From CAYJFQ01 sp964369955 (GTDB taxonomy: Bacteria; Bacillota_I; Bacilli_A; Erysipelotrichales; Erysipelotrichaceae), in the NCBI GenBank assembly GCA_964369955.1, contig CAYJFQ010000021.1:1-9881 (forward strand): DNA of 9,881 nt, given 5' to 3'. The position numbers and the translations under genes were made by a program. This document shows, piece after piece, positions 1-5,509 of the stretch. The first letter of the stretch is position 1. The number at the start of each line of letters is the position of its first letter. The notes beneath the pieces are model-generated. The model saw only the letters and a list, made by a program, of their open reading frames with translations, was not told the origin of the DNA and made no database searches.

Positions 1-19
1 TAAAGGGTTTAATTTTAAA

Positions 20-95
<76 letters not shown>

Positions 96-118
96 ATTGT
101 TATCAACAACGCTTTAAT

Positions 119-147
119 ATTATAACAAAATAAAATCGTAGACGCAA
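119..147 (-). promoter_or_regulatory. Promoter of tRNA-Phe (sigma-A type, extended -10)
   Basis: On the minus strand a perfect TATAAT (-10, 119-124) is preceded by TGT, giving an extended -10. A weak -35, TTGCGT (142-147), lies 17 bases upstream. Transcription would start near 112, about 17 bases before the tRNA 5' end. The -10 is strong and the -35 matches mainly in its TTG. Confidence 0.7.
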
Positions 148-173
148 TGGTAAAATATAATTTTTTTTAAAAA

Positions 174-1037
174 TTAGAATAAAGTTAGTTGTTGATTTTT
201 TTCTGGAAATTCATAGAGATAATCAAAGATATTATTTGATCCATATTGAATATTATGTTTTTGACAAAAGCTTTTAAAGTATTTTGTTAGTTGTTGATAA
301 TTCTTTGAGCCTGTAACATATGAATTACCATAAGTTTTAATATACTTTTCTTTTAAACCAGGAAAATGTTGATCTAGTTTTTGATAATAGTATTCTCTAT
401 TGCCTTCTCTTAGAGTTATTCCAAATCCCATAAACATTATTTTTTTAACATTTGCCTGAAGACAATAATCTAAGATACCAATTAAATTCTCAAGGTCATC
501 GTTAATAAAAGGTAATACAGGTCCAAACCAAACAACAGTTGGAATATTGTTCTGGTTCATTATCTTAAGAACTTCAAACCTTTCTTTTGTTGTTGAGACA
601 TTAGGTTCTAATATTTTACATAAATCCTCACTAAAAGTAGTAAGAGTTATATTTACTACTGCTTTTGTTTCTGTGTTGATTGCCTTGATTAAGTCAAGAT
701 CTCTGAGTATTAAGTTTGATTTTGTTAAAATGCTAGCACCAAAGCCATTATCATAGATTGCTTGTAGTGCATTTCTTGTATACTTTAATTCATGTTCAAG
801 GGGAATATAAGGATCGCTCATTGAGCCGGTAAAGATCATTGATTTTTTAGTTTTAGATTTAAGTTGTTTTATTAAAATATTAGGTGCATCTTTTTTAACT
901 TCAACATCGTCAAAATCATGGTCCATTTGGTAACAAGTGCTACGACTATCACAATAAATACAACCATGGGTACAACCTCTATATATATTCATTCCATTTT
1001 TTGCAGAGAGAATTGTTTTATATTCTTTATAGTGCAT
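174..1037 (-). CDS. SPL-family radical SAM protein (COG1533-like)
   Basis: A 287-residue radical SAM protein resembling the spore-photoproduct-lyase-like group, whose substrate is generally unknown. The [4Fe-4S] motif is C22-x3-C26-x2-C29, in a segment reading RGCTHGCIYCDSRS typical of the family. A further family block, GSMSDPYIPLE, follows. Start choice: the frame stays open to an ATG at 1055, but I prefer the ATG at 1037. The protein then begins MHYKEYK, the family's usual N terminus as I recall it, and the ATG overlaps the upstream SDR stop as TAATG, a coupling arrangement. It is last in a lipoprotein-SDR-radical SAM operon. True SplB is unlikely because nothing sporulation-linked is nearby. 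No convincing terminator follows, only an AT-only inverted repeat near 159-175. Confidence 0.88.
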   Translation of the reverse strand: MHYKEYKTILSAKNGMNIYRGCTHGCIYCDSRSTCYQMDHDFDDVEVKKDAPNILIKQLKSKTKKSMIFTGSMSDPYIPLEHELKYTRNALQAIYDNGFGASILTKSNLILRDLDLIKAINTETKAVVNITLTTFSEDLCKILEPNVSTTKERFEVLKIMNQNNIPTVVWFGPVLPFINDDLENLIGILDYCLQANVKKIMFMGFGITLREGNREYYYQKLDQHFPGLKEKYIKTYGNSYVTGSKNYQQLTKYFKSFCQKHNIQYGSNNIFDYLYEFPEKNQQLTLF

Positions 1038-1750
1038 TACTCTTTGTATGACCATCCTTTATCGTCATGATATATCATAAGTTTACTTATGCCACCATCT
1101 ACTGTTATTACTTCTCCAGTTATAAAACTTGATTTAGTGCTTGCTAGAAATATAGCTAATTCAGAAATATCTTCAACTTTTCCTACTCTATTTACTAAGT
1201 GTTGAAGATTATCATTTTCTGTTGGTTGATAATCATTAGTCACTATCCAACCAGGAGCTATGGCATTAACTCTAACCTTACCTTTTAATGAAACCGCAAG
1301 ACTTCTTGTTAAAGCATTTATTCCTCCCTTAGCAGCTGAGTAACTTTCTGTATTCTCTTGTGATTGTAAAGCTCTTGTGGAGCTTATATTTATGATGCTA
1401 GCATTTACACTAAAGTTATTTAAAAAGACCTTAGAAAGAAAATATGGGGCCAATAAACCAACTTGTAGCACTTCAAGGAAGCCACTGTAATCACAATCGA
1501 AGATACCCCCATTCATATAACAAGCATTATTAATTAAACAATCAATCTTTCCGTACTTTTTGATTACTTTATTACTAAAATCAACAAGCACTTCCTGAGA
1601 AGTAAGATCACCTAAATAAAAATAGTCACAACAAAAATTACTCTCAACCTTGTCAATAACTACAGTTAAATAACCTTCTTCTTTAAAACGTCTTACCAGT
1701 TCTTTTCCGATTCCATTAGAACCACCAGTAATCACAACAACTTTATTCAT
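1037..1750 (-). CDS. Short-chain dehydrogenase/reductase (classical SDR)
   Basis: A 237-residue cytosolic NAD(P)-dependent oxidoreductase with a Rossmann fold. The nucleotide-binding motif TGGSNGIG is at 8-15 and NNAC at 74-77. Serines 123/124 precede the catalytic Y137-SAA-K141, and PGW is at 166-168. The position where many SDRs carry the fourth catalytic residue, Asn (VNL), reads VGL with Gly98. I recall the same Gly in a Bacillota subfamily that shares the NTESY(S/T)AAKGG block and a C-terminal MIYHxDxGW, both present here. The start has a strong ribosome binding site, GGAGG, with 6 bases before ATG. It begins 12 bases after the lipoprotein stop, and its own stop overlaps the radical SAM start by one base. 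The substrate cannot be read from sequence. Confidence 0.92.
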   Translation of the reverse strand: MNKVVVITGGSNGIGKELVRRFKEEGYLTVVIDKVESNFCCDYFYLGDLTSQEVLVDFSNKVIKKYGKIDCLINNACYMNGGIFDCDYSGFLEVLQVGLLAPYFLSKVFLNNFSVNASIINISSTRALQSQENTESYSAAKGGINALTRSLAVSLKGKVRVNAIAPGWIVTNDYQPTENDNLQHLVNRVGKVEDISELAIFLASTKSSFITGEVITVDGGISKLMIYHDDKGWSYKE

Positions 1751-1762
1751 AACTATCCTCCA

Positions 1763-2239
1763 TTAATCAATTTTTAAATAAGAGATTTGAATACTTGGAT
1801 TCTCACTATCACTTAATGGTAAACGATATAAAACTTGAATATTCTCAGACTCTCTAAACCACATTAGAAAGTTAGTGACTCCATCATCAGTATTATTATC
1901 CGCTTCACCGTACTCATCTTCTAAACCTTCTACAATCATCGGATAAAGTACTTCAGGATTTATTGAATCAACAACTTCTATAACCAAATTACTTAAAATT
2001 AAATTCTCGTCCTTATCAAAAGTAAAACTAGCTACAGAACTATAATCATCATAATTAAAATCATAGTAAGTAAAAACTCTCTCATCATTAGCCTCACTTA
2101 TTAAACTAGGCTCTCCATATTGATTAGTTAAATCTTCAATACTAGTATCCCAATAAACACTCGCGTAAATAAACTCTCTTTCACTTACACATCCAAAAAC
2201 CATAAATAAACAAAAAAATACAATAATTATTTTTTTCAC
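1763..2239 (-). CDS. Small lipoprotein, possibly BamE/SmpA-like fold
   Basis: A short secreted lipoprotein of unknown function. A KK-charged start and hydrophobic stretch (IIIVFFCLFMVFG) lead to a lipobox-like VFGC, with Cys17 as the lipidated residue, so the mature protein would be about 142 residues anchored outside the membrane. The segment 'SIEDLTNQYGEPS', followed by a tyrosine-rich strand and 'FTFDKDENL', resembles the helix then strand pattern of BamE/SmpA-like small domains (weak inference). Start choice: an in-frame ATG lies at 2254, but the predicted transcript begins near 2259, leaving it about 5 bases of leader. The GTG at 2239 has GGGTGAAGG just upstream and gives a normal signal peptide, so I prefer it. 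First gene of the operon with the SDR and radical SAM genes. Confidence 0.75.
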   Translation of the reverse strand: MKKIIIVFFCLFMVFGCVSEREFIYASVYWDTSIEDLTNQYGEPSLISEANDERVFTYYDFNYDDYSSVASFTFDKDENLILSNLVIEVVDSINPEVLYPMIVEGLEDEYGEADNNTDDGVTNFLMWFRESENIQVLYRLPLSDSENPSIQISYLKID

Positions 2240-2265
2240 ACCTTCACCCAACATCTTTCATTTTA

Positions 2266-2294
2266 ATTATAATTTCATTAACTACCTAATACAA
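2266..2294 (-). promoter_or_regulatory. Promoter of the lipoprotein-SDR-radical SAM operon
   Basis: The minus strand has a perfect -10, TATAAT (2266-2271), 17 bases after TTGTAT (2289-2294), which matches the -35 consensus mainly in TTG. Transcription would begin near 2259. The -35 sits immediately after the U-run of the tRNA array terminator, so the operon starts where the tRNA transcript ends. Confidence 0.6.
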
Positions 2295-2324
2295 TAAAAA
2301 AACTTATTCCGAAGAATAAGTTTT
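2293..2324 (-). terminator. Rho-independent terminator of the tRNA array
   Basis: A minus-strand hairpin with an 11-bp perfect stem (AAAACTTATTC pairing across 2299-2309 and 2314-2324) is capped by a C(UUCG)G tetraloop and followed by TTTATT. It lies just after the initiator tRNA, in the right place and orientation to end the eight-tRNA transcript. Confidence 0.9.
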
Positions 2325-2331
2325 GATTACT

Positions 2332-2408
2332 TGGTTGCGGGAGAAGGATTTGAACCAACGACCTCAAGGTTATGAGCCTTGCGAGCTACCAGGCTGCTCT
2401 ATCCCGCG
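2332..2408 (-). tRNA. Initiator tRNA-fMet (anticodon CAT), with unusual stems
   Basis: The initiator identity marks are the unpaired C1-A72 end, the A11:T24 pair in the D stem, and the anticodon loop CTCATAA. CCA is encoded. Two features are unusual. First, the anticodon stem is CAAGG/CCTTG, so position 29:41 is A:U, not the G:C of the conserved three-G:C run. Second, the T stem is GTTGG against CCTTC, giving U-U mismatches at 50:64 and 51:63. The acceptor stem is otherwise perfect. It is the last gene of the array, just before the terminator. Confidence 0.95.
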
Positions 2409-2433
2409 ATGAGTATAATGCATTTTAATTTAA

Positions 2434-2524
2434 TGGCGGAGGAACTGGGATTCGAACCCAGGCGCCGCTCGCACGACCTACCGGTTTTCAAGACCGGACC
2501 CTTCAACCACTTGGGTATTCCTCC
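2434..2524 (-). tRNA. tRNA-Ser (anticodon TGA)
   Basis: A class II tRNA with a long variable arm. The acceptor GGAGGAA pairs with TTCCTCC, the anticodon stem is CCGGT/ACCGG around loop CTTGAAA (anticodon TGA), the discriminator is G and CCA is encoded. The T arm CTGGG/CCCAG is perfect. It is seventh of eight in the array and reads UCN serine codons. Confidence 0.97.
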
Positions 2525-2537
2525 AATTAATTATAGA

Positions 2538-2614
2538 TGGTGGACCCTGTAGGACTCGAACCTACGACCTACCGGTTATGAGCCGGCAGCTCTGACCAAC
2601 TGAGCTAAGGGTCC
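2538..2614 (-). tRNA. tRNA-Ile2 (anticodon CAT, expected to be lysidine-modified)
   Basis: An elongator-type cloverleaf with acceptor GGACCCT/AGGGTCC, anticodon loop CTCATAA and encoded CCA. The CAT anticodon alone would suggest Met. However, the body closely matches the GGACC...CTCATAA...GGTCC tRNA-Ile2 of Bacillus and Mycoplasma as I recall it. A separate tRNA with Bacillus-like elongator Met features (loop TTCATAC, G1-T72 pair) lies next to it at 2639-2715. TilS would convert C34 to lysidine so that it reads AUA. Identity is inferred by comparison, not proven. Confidence 0.85.
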
Positions 2615-2638
2615 TTGTTTTAGCCAGTAAAATTAAAA

Positions 2639-2715
2639 TGGTAGCGAGGGTGGGACTCGAACCCACGACCCCCCGGGTATGAACCGAGTGCTCTAGCCAA
2701 CTAAGCTACCTCGCC
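2639..2715 (-). tRNA. Elongator tRNA-Met (anticodon CAT)
   Basis: A complete cloverleaf with acceptor GGCGAGG/CCTCGCT, including a G1-T72 pair as in the Bacillus elongator Met tRNA (recalled). The anticodon loop is TTCATAC, the T stem GTGGG/CCCAC is perfect, and CCA is encoded. The D stem GCTT/GAGC has one G-T wobble. It lacks the initiator C1-A72 mismatch. Fifth of eight in transcription order. Confidence 0.93.
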
Positions 2716-2730
2716 GTAACTTTTTTTAAA

Positions 2731-2807
2731 TGGTCGGGATGACAGGATTCGAACCTGCGACCCCTTGATCCCAAATCAAGTGCACTACCAAGCTGTGCTA
2801 CATCCCG
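2731..2807 (-). tRNA. tRNA-Pro (anticodon TGG)
   Basis: Acceptor CGGGATG/CATCCCG is perfectly paired. The anticodon stem CTTGA/TCAAG encloses TTTGGGA (anticodon TGG), the discriminator is A and CCA is encoded. A UGG tRNA can read all four proline codons by wobble, as is usual in low-GC genomes. Fourth of eight in the array. Confidence 0.97.
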
Positions 2808-2843
2808 ATATAAAACTATAGATAAATACCTGTAAATAATAAA

Positions 2844-2920
2844 TGGCGCGCCCAGTAGGAATCGAACCCGCAACCTTTTGATCCGTAGTCAAACGCTCTA
2901 TCCAGTTGAGCTATGGGCGC
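2844..2920 (-). tRNA. tRNA-Arg (anticodon ACG)
   Basis: Acceptor GCGCCCA/TGGGCGC is perfect. The anticodon stem TTTGA/TCAAA encloses CTACGGA (anticodon ACG, expected to be deaminated to ICG by TadA), the discriminator is G and CCA is encoded. The T stem GCGGG/CCTAC is imperfect, with a C-A mismatch at 50:64 and a G-U pair at 51:63. Third of eight in the array. Confidence 0.96.
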
Positions 2921-2959
2921 AGCTTTACCATAAGGACCAAATATATCTCTTATAGAAAA

Positions 2960-3046
2960 TGGTGGGGATGGCCGGACTTGAACCGGCACGGTGTTGCCAC
3001 CAACGGATTTTAAGTCCGTTGCGTCTGCCTATTTCGCCACATCCCC
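2960..3046 (-). tRNA. tRNA-Leu (anticodon TAA)
   Basis: A class II tRNA with a long variable arm. Acceptor GGGGATG/CATCCCC, anticodon loop CTTAAAA (anticodon TAA) on stem ACGGA/TCCGT, T stem GCCGG/CCGGC, discriminator A, encoded CCA. It lies 5 bases downstream of tRNA-Cys, so the two must be processed from one precursor. Confidence 0.97.
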
Positions 3047-3051
3047 ATATC

Positions 3052-3125
3052 TGGAGGTTCCTATCGGATTTGAACCGATGATCACAGAGTTGCAGTCTAT
3101 TGCCTTACCACTTGGCCAAGGAACC
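3052..3125 (-). tRNA. tRNA-Cys (anticodon GCA)
   Basis: A compact 74-base tRNA. Acceptor GGTTCCT/AGGAACC, anticodon loop CTGCAAC (anticodon GCA), and discriminator U73, the hallmark of tRNA-Cys, before an encoded CCA. The T stem ATCGG/CCGAT is perfect. It is the first gene of the eight-tRNA array, about 14 bases after the predicted transcription start. Confidence 0.97.
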
Positions 3126-3145
3126 ACTGATTGCTGTGCCTAAAT

Positions 3146-3175
3146 ATATTAACACAATCACTTAATCTAAGTCAA
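3146..3175 (-). promoter_or_regulatory. Promoter of the eight-tRNA array
   Basis: On the minus strand TTGACT (-35, 3170-3175) and TAATAT (-10, 3146-3151) are 18 bases apart. They match the consensus at five of six positions each. Transcription would start near 3139, just ahead of tRNA-Cys. It is a strong sigma-A promoter, as expected for stable RNA. No other promoter is seen between the tRNAs, so all eight are probably one transcript. Confidence 0.85.
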
Positions 3176-3210
3176 CAATTATTTTTATATTTTAATAATT
3201 TTATTTGGCC

Positions 3211-3245
3211 TAATTAAATAGTAAGATAATTAAATCATTTAATTA
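3211..3245. repeat. AT-rich repeated 9-mer with a perfect inverted copy
   Basis: TAATTAAAT occurs at 3211-3219 and 3227-3235, and its exact reverse complement ATTTAATTA at 3237-3245. The last two form a perfect 9-bp inverted repeat around a single C. A further ATTTAATTA lies at 3330-3338. It sits in the 230-base gap between the tRNA array promoter and murJ. It may only reflect AT richness, or be a protein-binding or cruciform-prone site. No function is claimed. Confidence 0.35.
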
Positions 3246-3260
3246 CCACAAAATATATAA

Positions 3261-3290
3261 TAACAAAAAAAGACTATCAAATATAGTCTT
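3261..3290 (-). terminator. Rho-independent terminator of the tyrS-cutC-lipoprotein-murJ operon
   Basis: On the minus strand an 8-bp stem, AAGACTAT pairing with ATAGTCTT (3270-3277 and 3283-3290), has a 5-base loop and is followed by six T's and then GTTA. It lies 66 bases after the murJ stop. The opposite orientation has only short T runs, so I read it as serving the minus strand. Confidence 0.8.
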
Positions 3291-3356
3291 GTTTAATATA
3301 AATGAACTTATAACTAATATAAATAACCTATTTAATTAAGTTGGATTATTAAAGTA

Positions 3357-4994
3357 TTATCTTTTAAAAACTTTTCTCTTAAAGATATTTATAATCTCAA
3401 TGGTGCTTACTCCAAAGATACTCTTCAACATTCCCATAGATTCAGTAATAACTAAATAAACTCCACAAGTTACTAAACCATGAATTGTTAATAAAATGAA
3501 ATCATGTAGTTGATTAACATAACCAAACTCTAAACCAAACAACCCTAATAACTTAGCGCTAATAAACATACCAACAACTCCTAATAGCATTTTGCTGACA
3601 TTTAGGAGAAAAGGTTTATAAGAAACTTGATATTTTTTATTTAAGAAGTAGAGGTTCAATAAAAAGATAGCAGTAGCACTCATTGCAGAGGTAATCATCG
3701 CACCTGGATAATCAAACCAATAAACAAATTGATAAGTAAGAGACAATTTAATCACAAAGCCAACAATCAAAGAAATAAAATACTTCTTACGTAAATTTGT
3801 CGCCATCATCATACTTGAAGCCAAAGGAAAGACTGATCCCGTTATCGCTAGTAAACTCGCCCACACCAATACTTCTCCACCTAATAGATAATTCTCATAA
3901 CCATAGAATAATGCATATATAGGAGATGAGAAATAGATTATGCAAAAGGTAACTGGAATCGCAATAAAACTTGAAGAATTAAATGCGTCATTAATTTGTT
4001 TGCGCACTAAATTAAAATCCTTATTAATGATTGAACTAGTTAATACCGGAATAATCGCTACTCCAAATCCAATAGCTAATACCTGTGGTATTGAAGTTAT
4101 TTTATAAGCAGAGAAGTTCAGCATTGAATAAACTAGTGTTGAATATTCAATACTTGCTCCCCTGGCACTTAATGCTCGATTAAAAAACATACTATTAATT
4201 ACTCCATTGGCTTCTCCAATCAAAGAAGCTAATAAGAAAGGAAGTGCACAAATAATAATTTCAATTAAAATCATTCTAAAGTTCTTATCACTCATTAATT
4301 GATTTTTTGCCAATTCTTCAATCTTACCTTTATTCTTGCGATCATACCAAGAAAAATAAATAAGAGCAACCACTGCTGCAACTGCTGCAGATCCAACTGC
4401 CCAAAACGTCGCAATATGTCCTGGCAATTTAAAAACTAAAACACACATTACAACCGATACTAGCAAAAATATAACTCTTGCTAATTGTTCGATAATTTCA
4501 GATAGTGCAGAAGCTGTAAAAATCTTTTGCCCTTGATAATAACCCCTAAAATAACTTAAGAATGGAACAAAAATTAAAGCAACAGAAATTATATACATTA
4601 CCATTTTCACATTATTAAGATATTGTAAATCAGCGTCAGTAGGTGAAACCATATGGGCTATTGGCTCTGCGAACAAAACCAAAAAGATGAAAAATGAAAA
4701 ACCTAAAGCTAGTAATAAATTCCTAGCAACTTTTTTCACTAATAAGACAGTTTGATAATCACCCTTTGTATAATACTTAGAAACAACCATTGAAATCGCA
4801 AATGGCAATCCAGCCATTGATAAAGTTAATAAGTAATCATATATCGTGTATGCATAAGTGTAAAATGCAATATTACTTTCTCCAACTAAACGCGTAAAAG
4901 GAACCACATAAATGATTCCTAAAAATTTTGATATGAAAATACCTAACGACGAAGTCAAAGCGCTAGCAATTAGTATCTTCTTTTTATCCACCAT
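3357..4994 (-). CDS. murJ: Lipid II flippase of the MurJ/YtgP type (MOP superfamily)
   Basis: A 545-residue polytopic membrane protein with about 14 hydrophobic helices, expected to flip lipid II across the cytoplasmic membrane for peptidoglycan synthesis. Its length nearly equals B. subtilis MurJ (YtgP, about 544 residues). Shared features recalled from that protein include an N-terminal GxxISKxLGxxYxxPF-like segment, the RGYYQGQ motif after the fourth helix followed by an EIIEQLARxIFLL stretch, and a GFGxAxIPxLT segment near the middle. SpoVB and other polysaccharide exporters share the fold, so MurJ is the best assignment, not a certain one. The start lies 2 bases after the lipoprotein stop with only a weak ribosome binding site, suggesting translational coupling. 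It is last in the operon, followed by a terminator. Confidence 0.85.
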   Translation of the reverse strand: MVDKKKILIASALTSSLGIFISKFLGIIYVVPFTRLVGESNIAFYTYAYTIYDYLLTLSMAGLPFAISMVVSKYYTKGDYQTVLLVKKVARNLLLALGFSFFIFLVLFAEPIAHMVSPTDADLQYLNNVKMVMYIISVALIFVPFLSYFRGYYQGQKIFTASALSEIIEQLARVIFLLVSVVMCVLVFKLPGHIATFWAVGSAAVAAVVALIYFSWYDRKNKGKIEELAKNQLMSDKNFRMILIEIIICALPFLLASLIGEANGVINSMFFNRALSARGASIEYSTLVYSMLNFSAYKITSIPQVLAIGFGVAIIPVLTSSIINKDFNLVRKQINDAFNSSSFIAIPVTFCIIYFSSPIYALFYGYENYLLGGEVLVWASLLAITGSVFPLASSMMMATNLRKKYFISLIVGFVIKLSLTYQFVYWFDYPGAMITSAMSATAIFLLNLYFLNKKYQVSYKPFLLNVSKMLLGVVGMFISAKLLGLFGLEFGYVNQLHDFILLTIHGLVTCGVYLVITESMGMLKSIFGVSTIEIINIFKRKVFKR

Positions 4995-4996
4995 AA

Positions 4997-5491
4997 TTAC
5001 TCAAATTTTCCTTTTACAGTTATAAATTCTTTAAAATATTTTGAACGATCAGAGTTCTCCCAACTAACCATCACTAAAACTTCAACTTCACTAGAATCGA
5101 TAATTCCATCCATAATAATACCTTTTACAAATCCTGCTGAAATATTTTGCTGGCCCGGCAACATGTTATAAGGACCATCAAATACACCAACTGATGGAAA
5201 AACAACACTATTATTTATACTAGCAGAATTATCATCGATAATAGTTAAAGCTTCAATATTATACATCGCAACCTGTGGGTTATCGATAATAACACTATAT
5301 CTATAACCTTGATCAACTTGGTTAATCGCTAACTCAATATCATAATAATTTGATTCAGTTATAAAAGCTCCATTATCTAATATCTGTTGATAATAAGTAT
5401 AATACTCTTCAATATTTCCGCTAGATTCAACACTTTCATCGCTACATCCAGCTAATAATAATACAATAAATAATATTAATATTTTTTTCAT
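4997..5491 (-). CDS. Small lipoprotein of unknown function
   Basis: I do not recognise the family. The start gives a classic lipoprotein signal: MKK, a hydrophobic run, then LAGC with Cys16 as the lipidation site. The mature part is about 149 residues, acidic, Tyr-rich at its N terminus and then mostly beta-strand-like (alternating VIID, ALTIID, VEVLVMVSW), suggesting an extracytoplasmic beta-sandwich. Start choice: the frame could open at a TTG at 5509, but the ATG at 5491 starts the signal peptide. Only 18 bases separate this ATG from the cutC stop. They contain no Shine-Dalgarno sequence but do contain an extended -10 promoter, so leaderless translation is possible. Its position directly before murJ suggests a cell-envelope role (inference). 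Confidence 0.82.
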   Translation of the reverse strand: MKKILILFIVLLLAGCSDESVESSGNIEEYYTYYQQILDNGAFITESNYYDIELAINQVDQGYRYSVIIDNPQVAMYNIEALTIIDDNSASINNSVVFPSVGVFDGPYNMLPGQQNISAGFVKGIIMDGIIDSSEVEVLVMVSWENSDRSKYFKEFITVKGKFE

Positions 5492-5497
5492 AAAGGT

Positions 5498-5506
5498 ATT
5501 ATAGCA
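5498..5506 (-). promoter_or_regulatory. Extended -10 promoter predicted to give a leaderless lipoprotein-murJ mRNA
   Basis: On the minus strand TGCTATAAT is a perfect extended -10 element (TGn plus TATAAT at 5498-5503). Six bases, ACCTTT, separate it from the ATG at 5491, so the expected +1 is the A of the start codon. No good -35 exists at 16-19 bases upstream, which extended -10 promoters tolerate. It lies wholly in the 18-base gap between cutC and the lipoprotein gene. Confidence 0.55.
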
Positions 5507-5509
5507 CAA

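Noticed and set aside
148..176. AT-only inverted repeat after the radical SAM gene as a terminator
   Set aside because: AATTTTT/AAAAATT with almost no loop and no G:C pair would be too weak. It could contribute only marginally.
547..756. Plus-strand open frame of 69 codons inside the radical SAM gene
   Set aside because: Lies wholly opposite a recognised gene, has no family features and no plausible ribosome binding site context.
174..1037. Spore photoproduct lyase (splB) for the radical SAM gene
   Set aside because: It shares the SPL-like family motif but is shorter, and no sporulation gene is nearby. Function is left open.
2538..2614. Reading this CAU tRNA as a second elongator tRNA-Met
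   Set aside because: Its body matches tRNA-Ile2 of Bacillus and Mycoplasma, and the neighbouring 2639-2715 tRNA carries the elongator Met features.
2332..3125. A CRISPR-like or tandem repeat array suggested by repeated GG...TTCGAA...CCA blocks
   Set aside because: Each block is a distinct tRNA with its own anticodon. The similarity is the shared T arm and CCA end.
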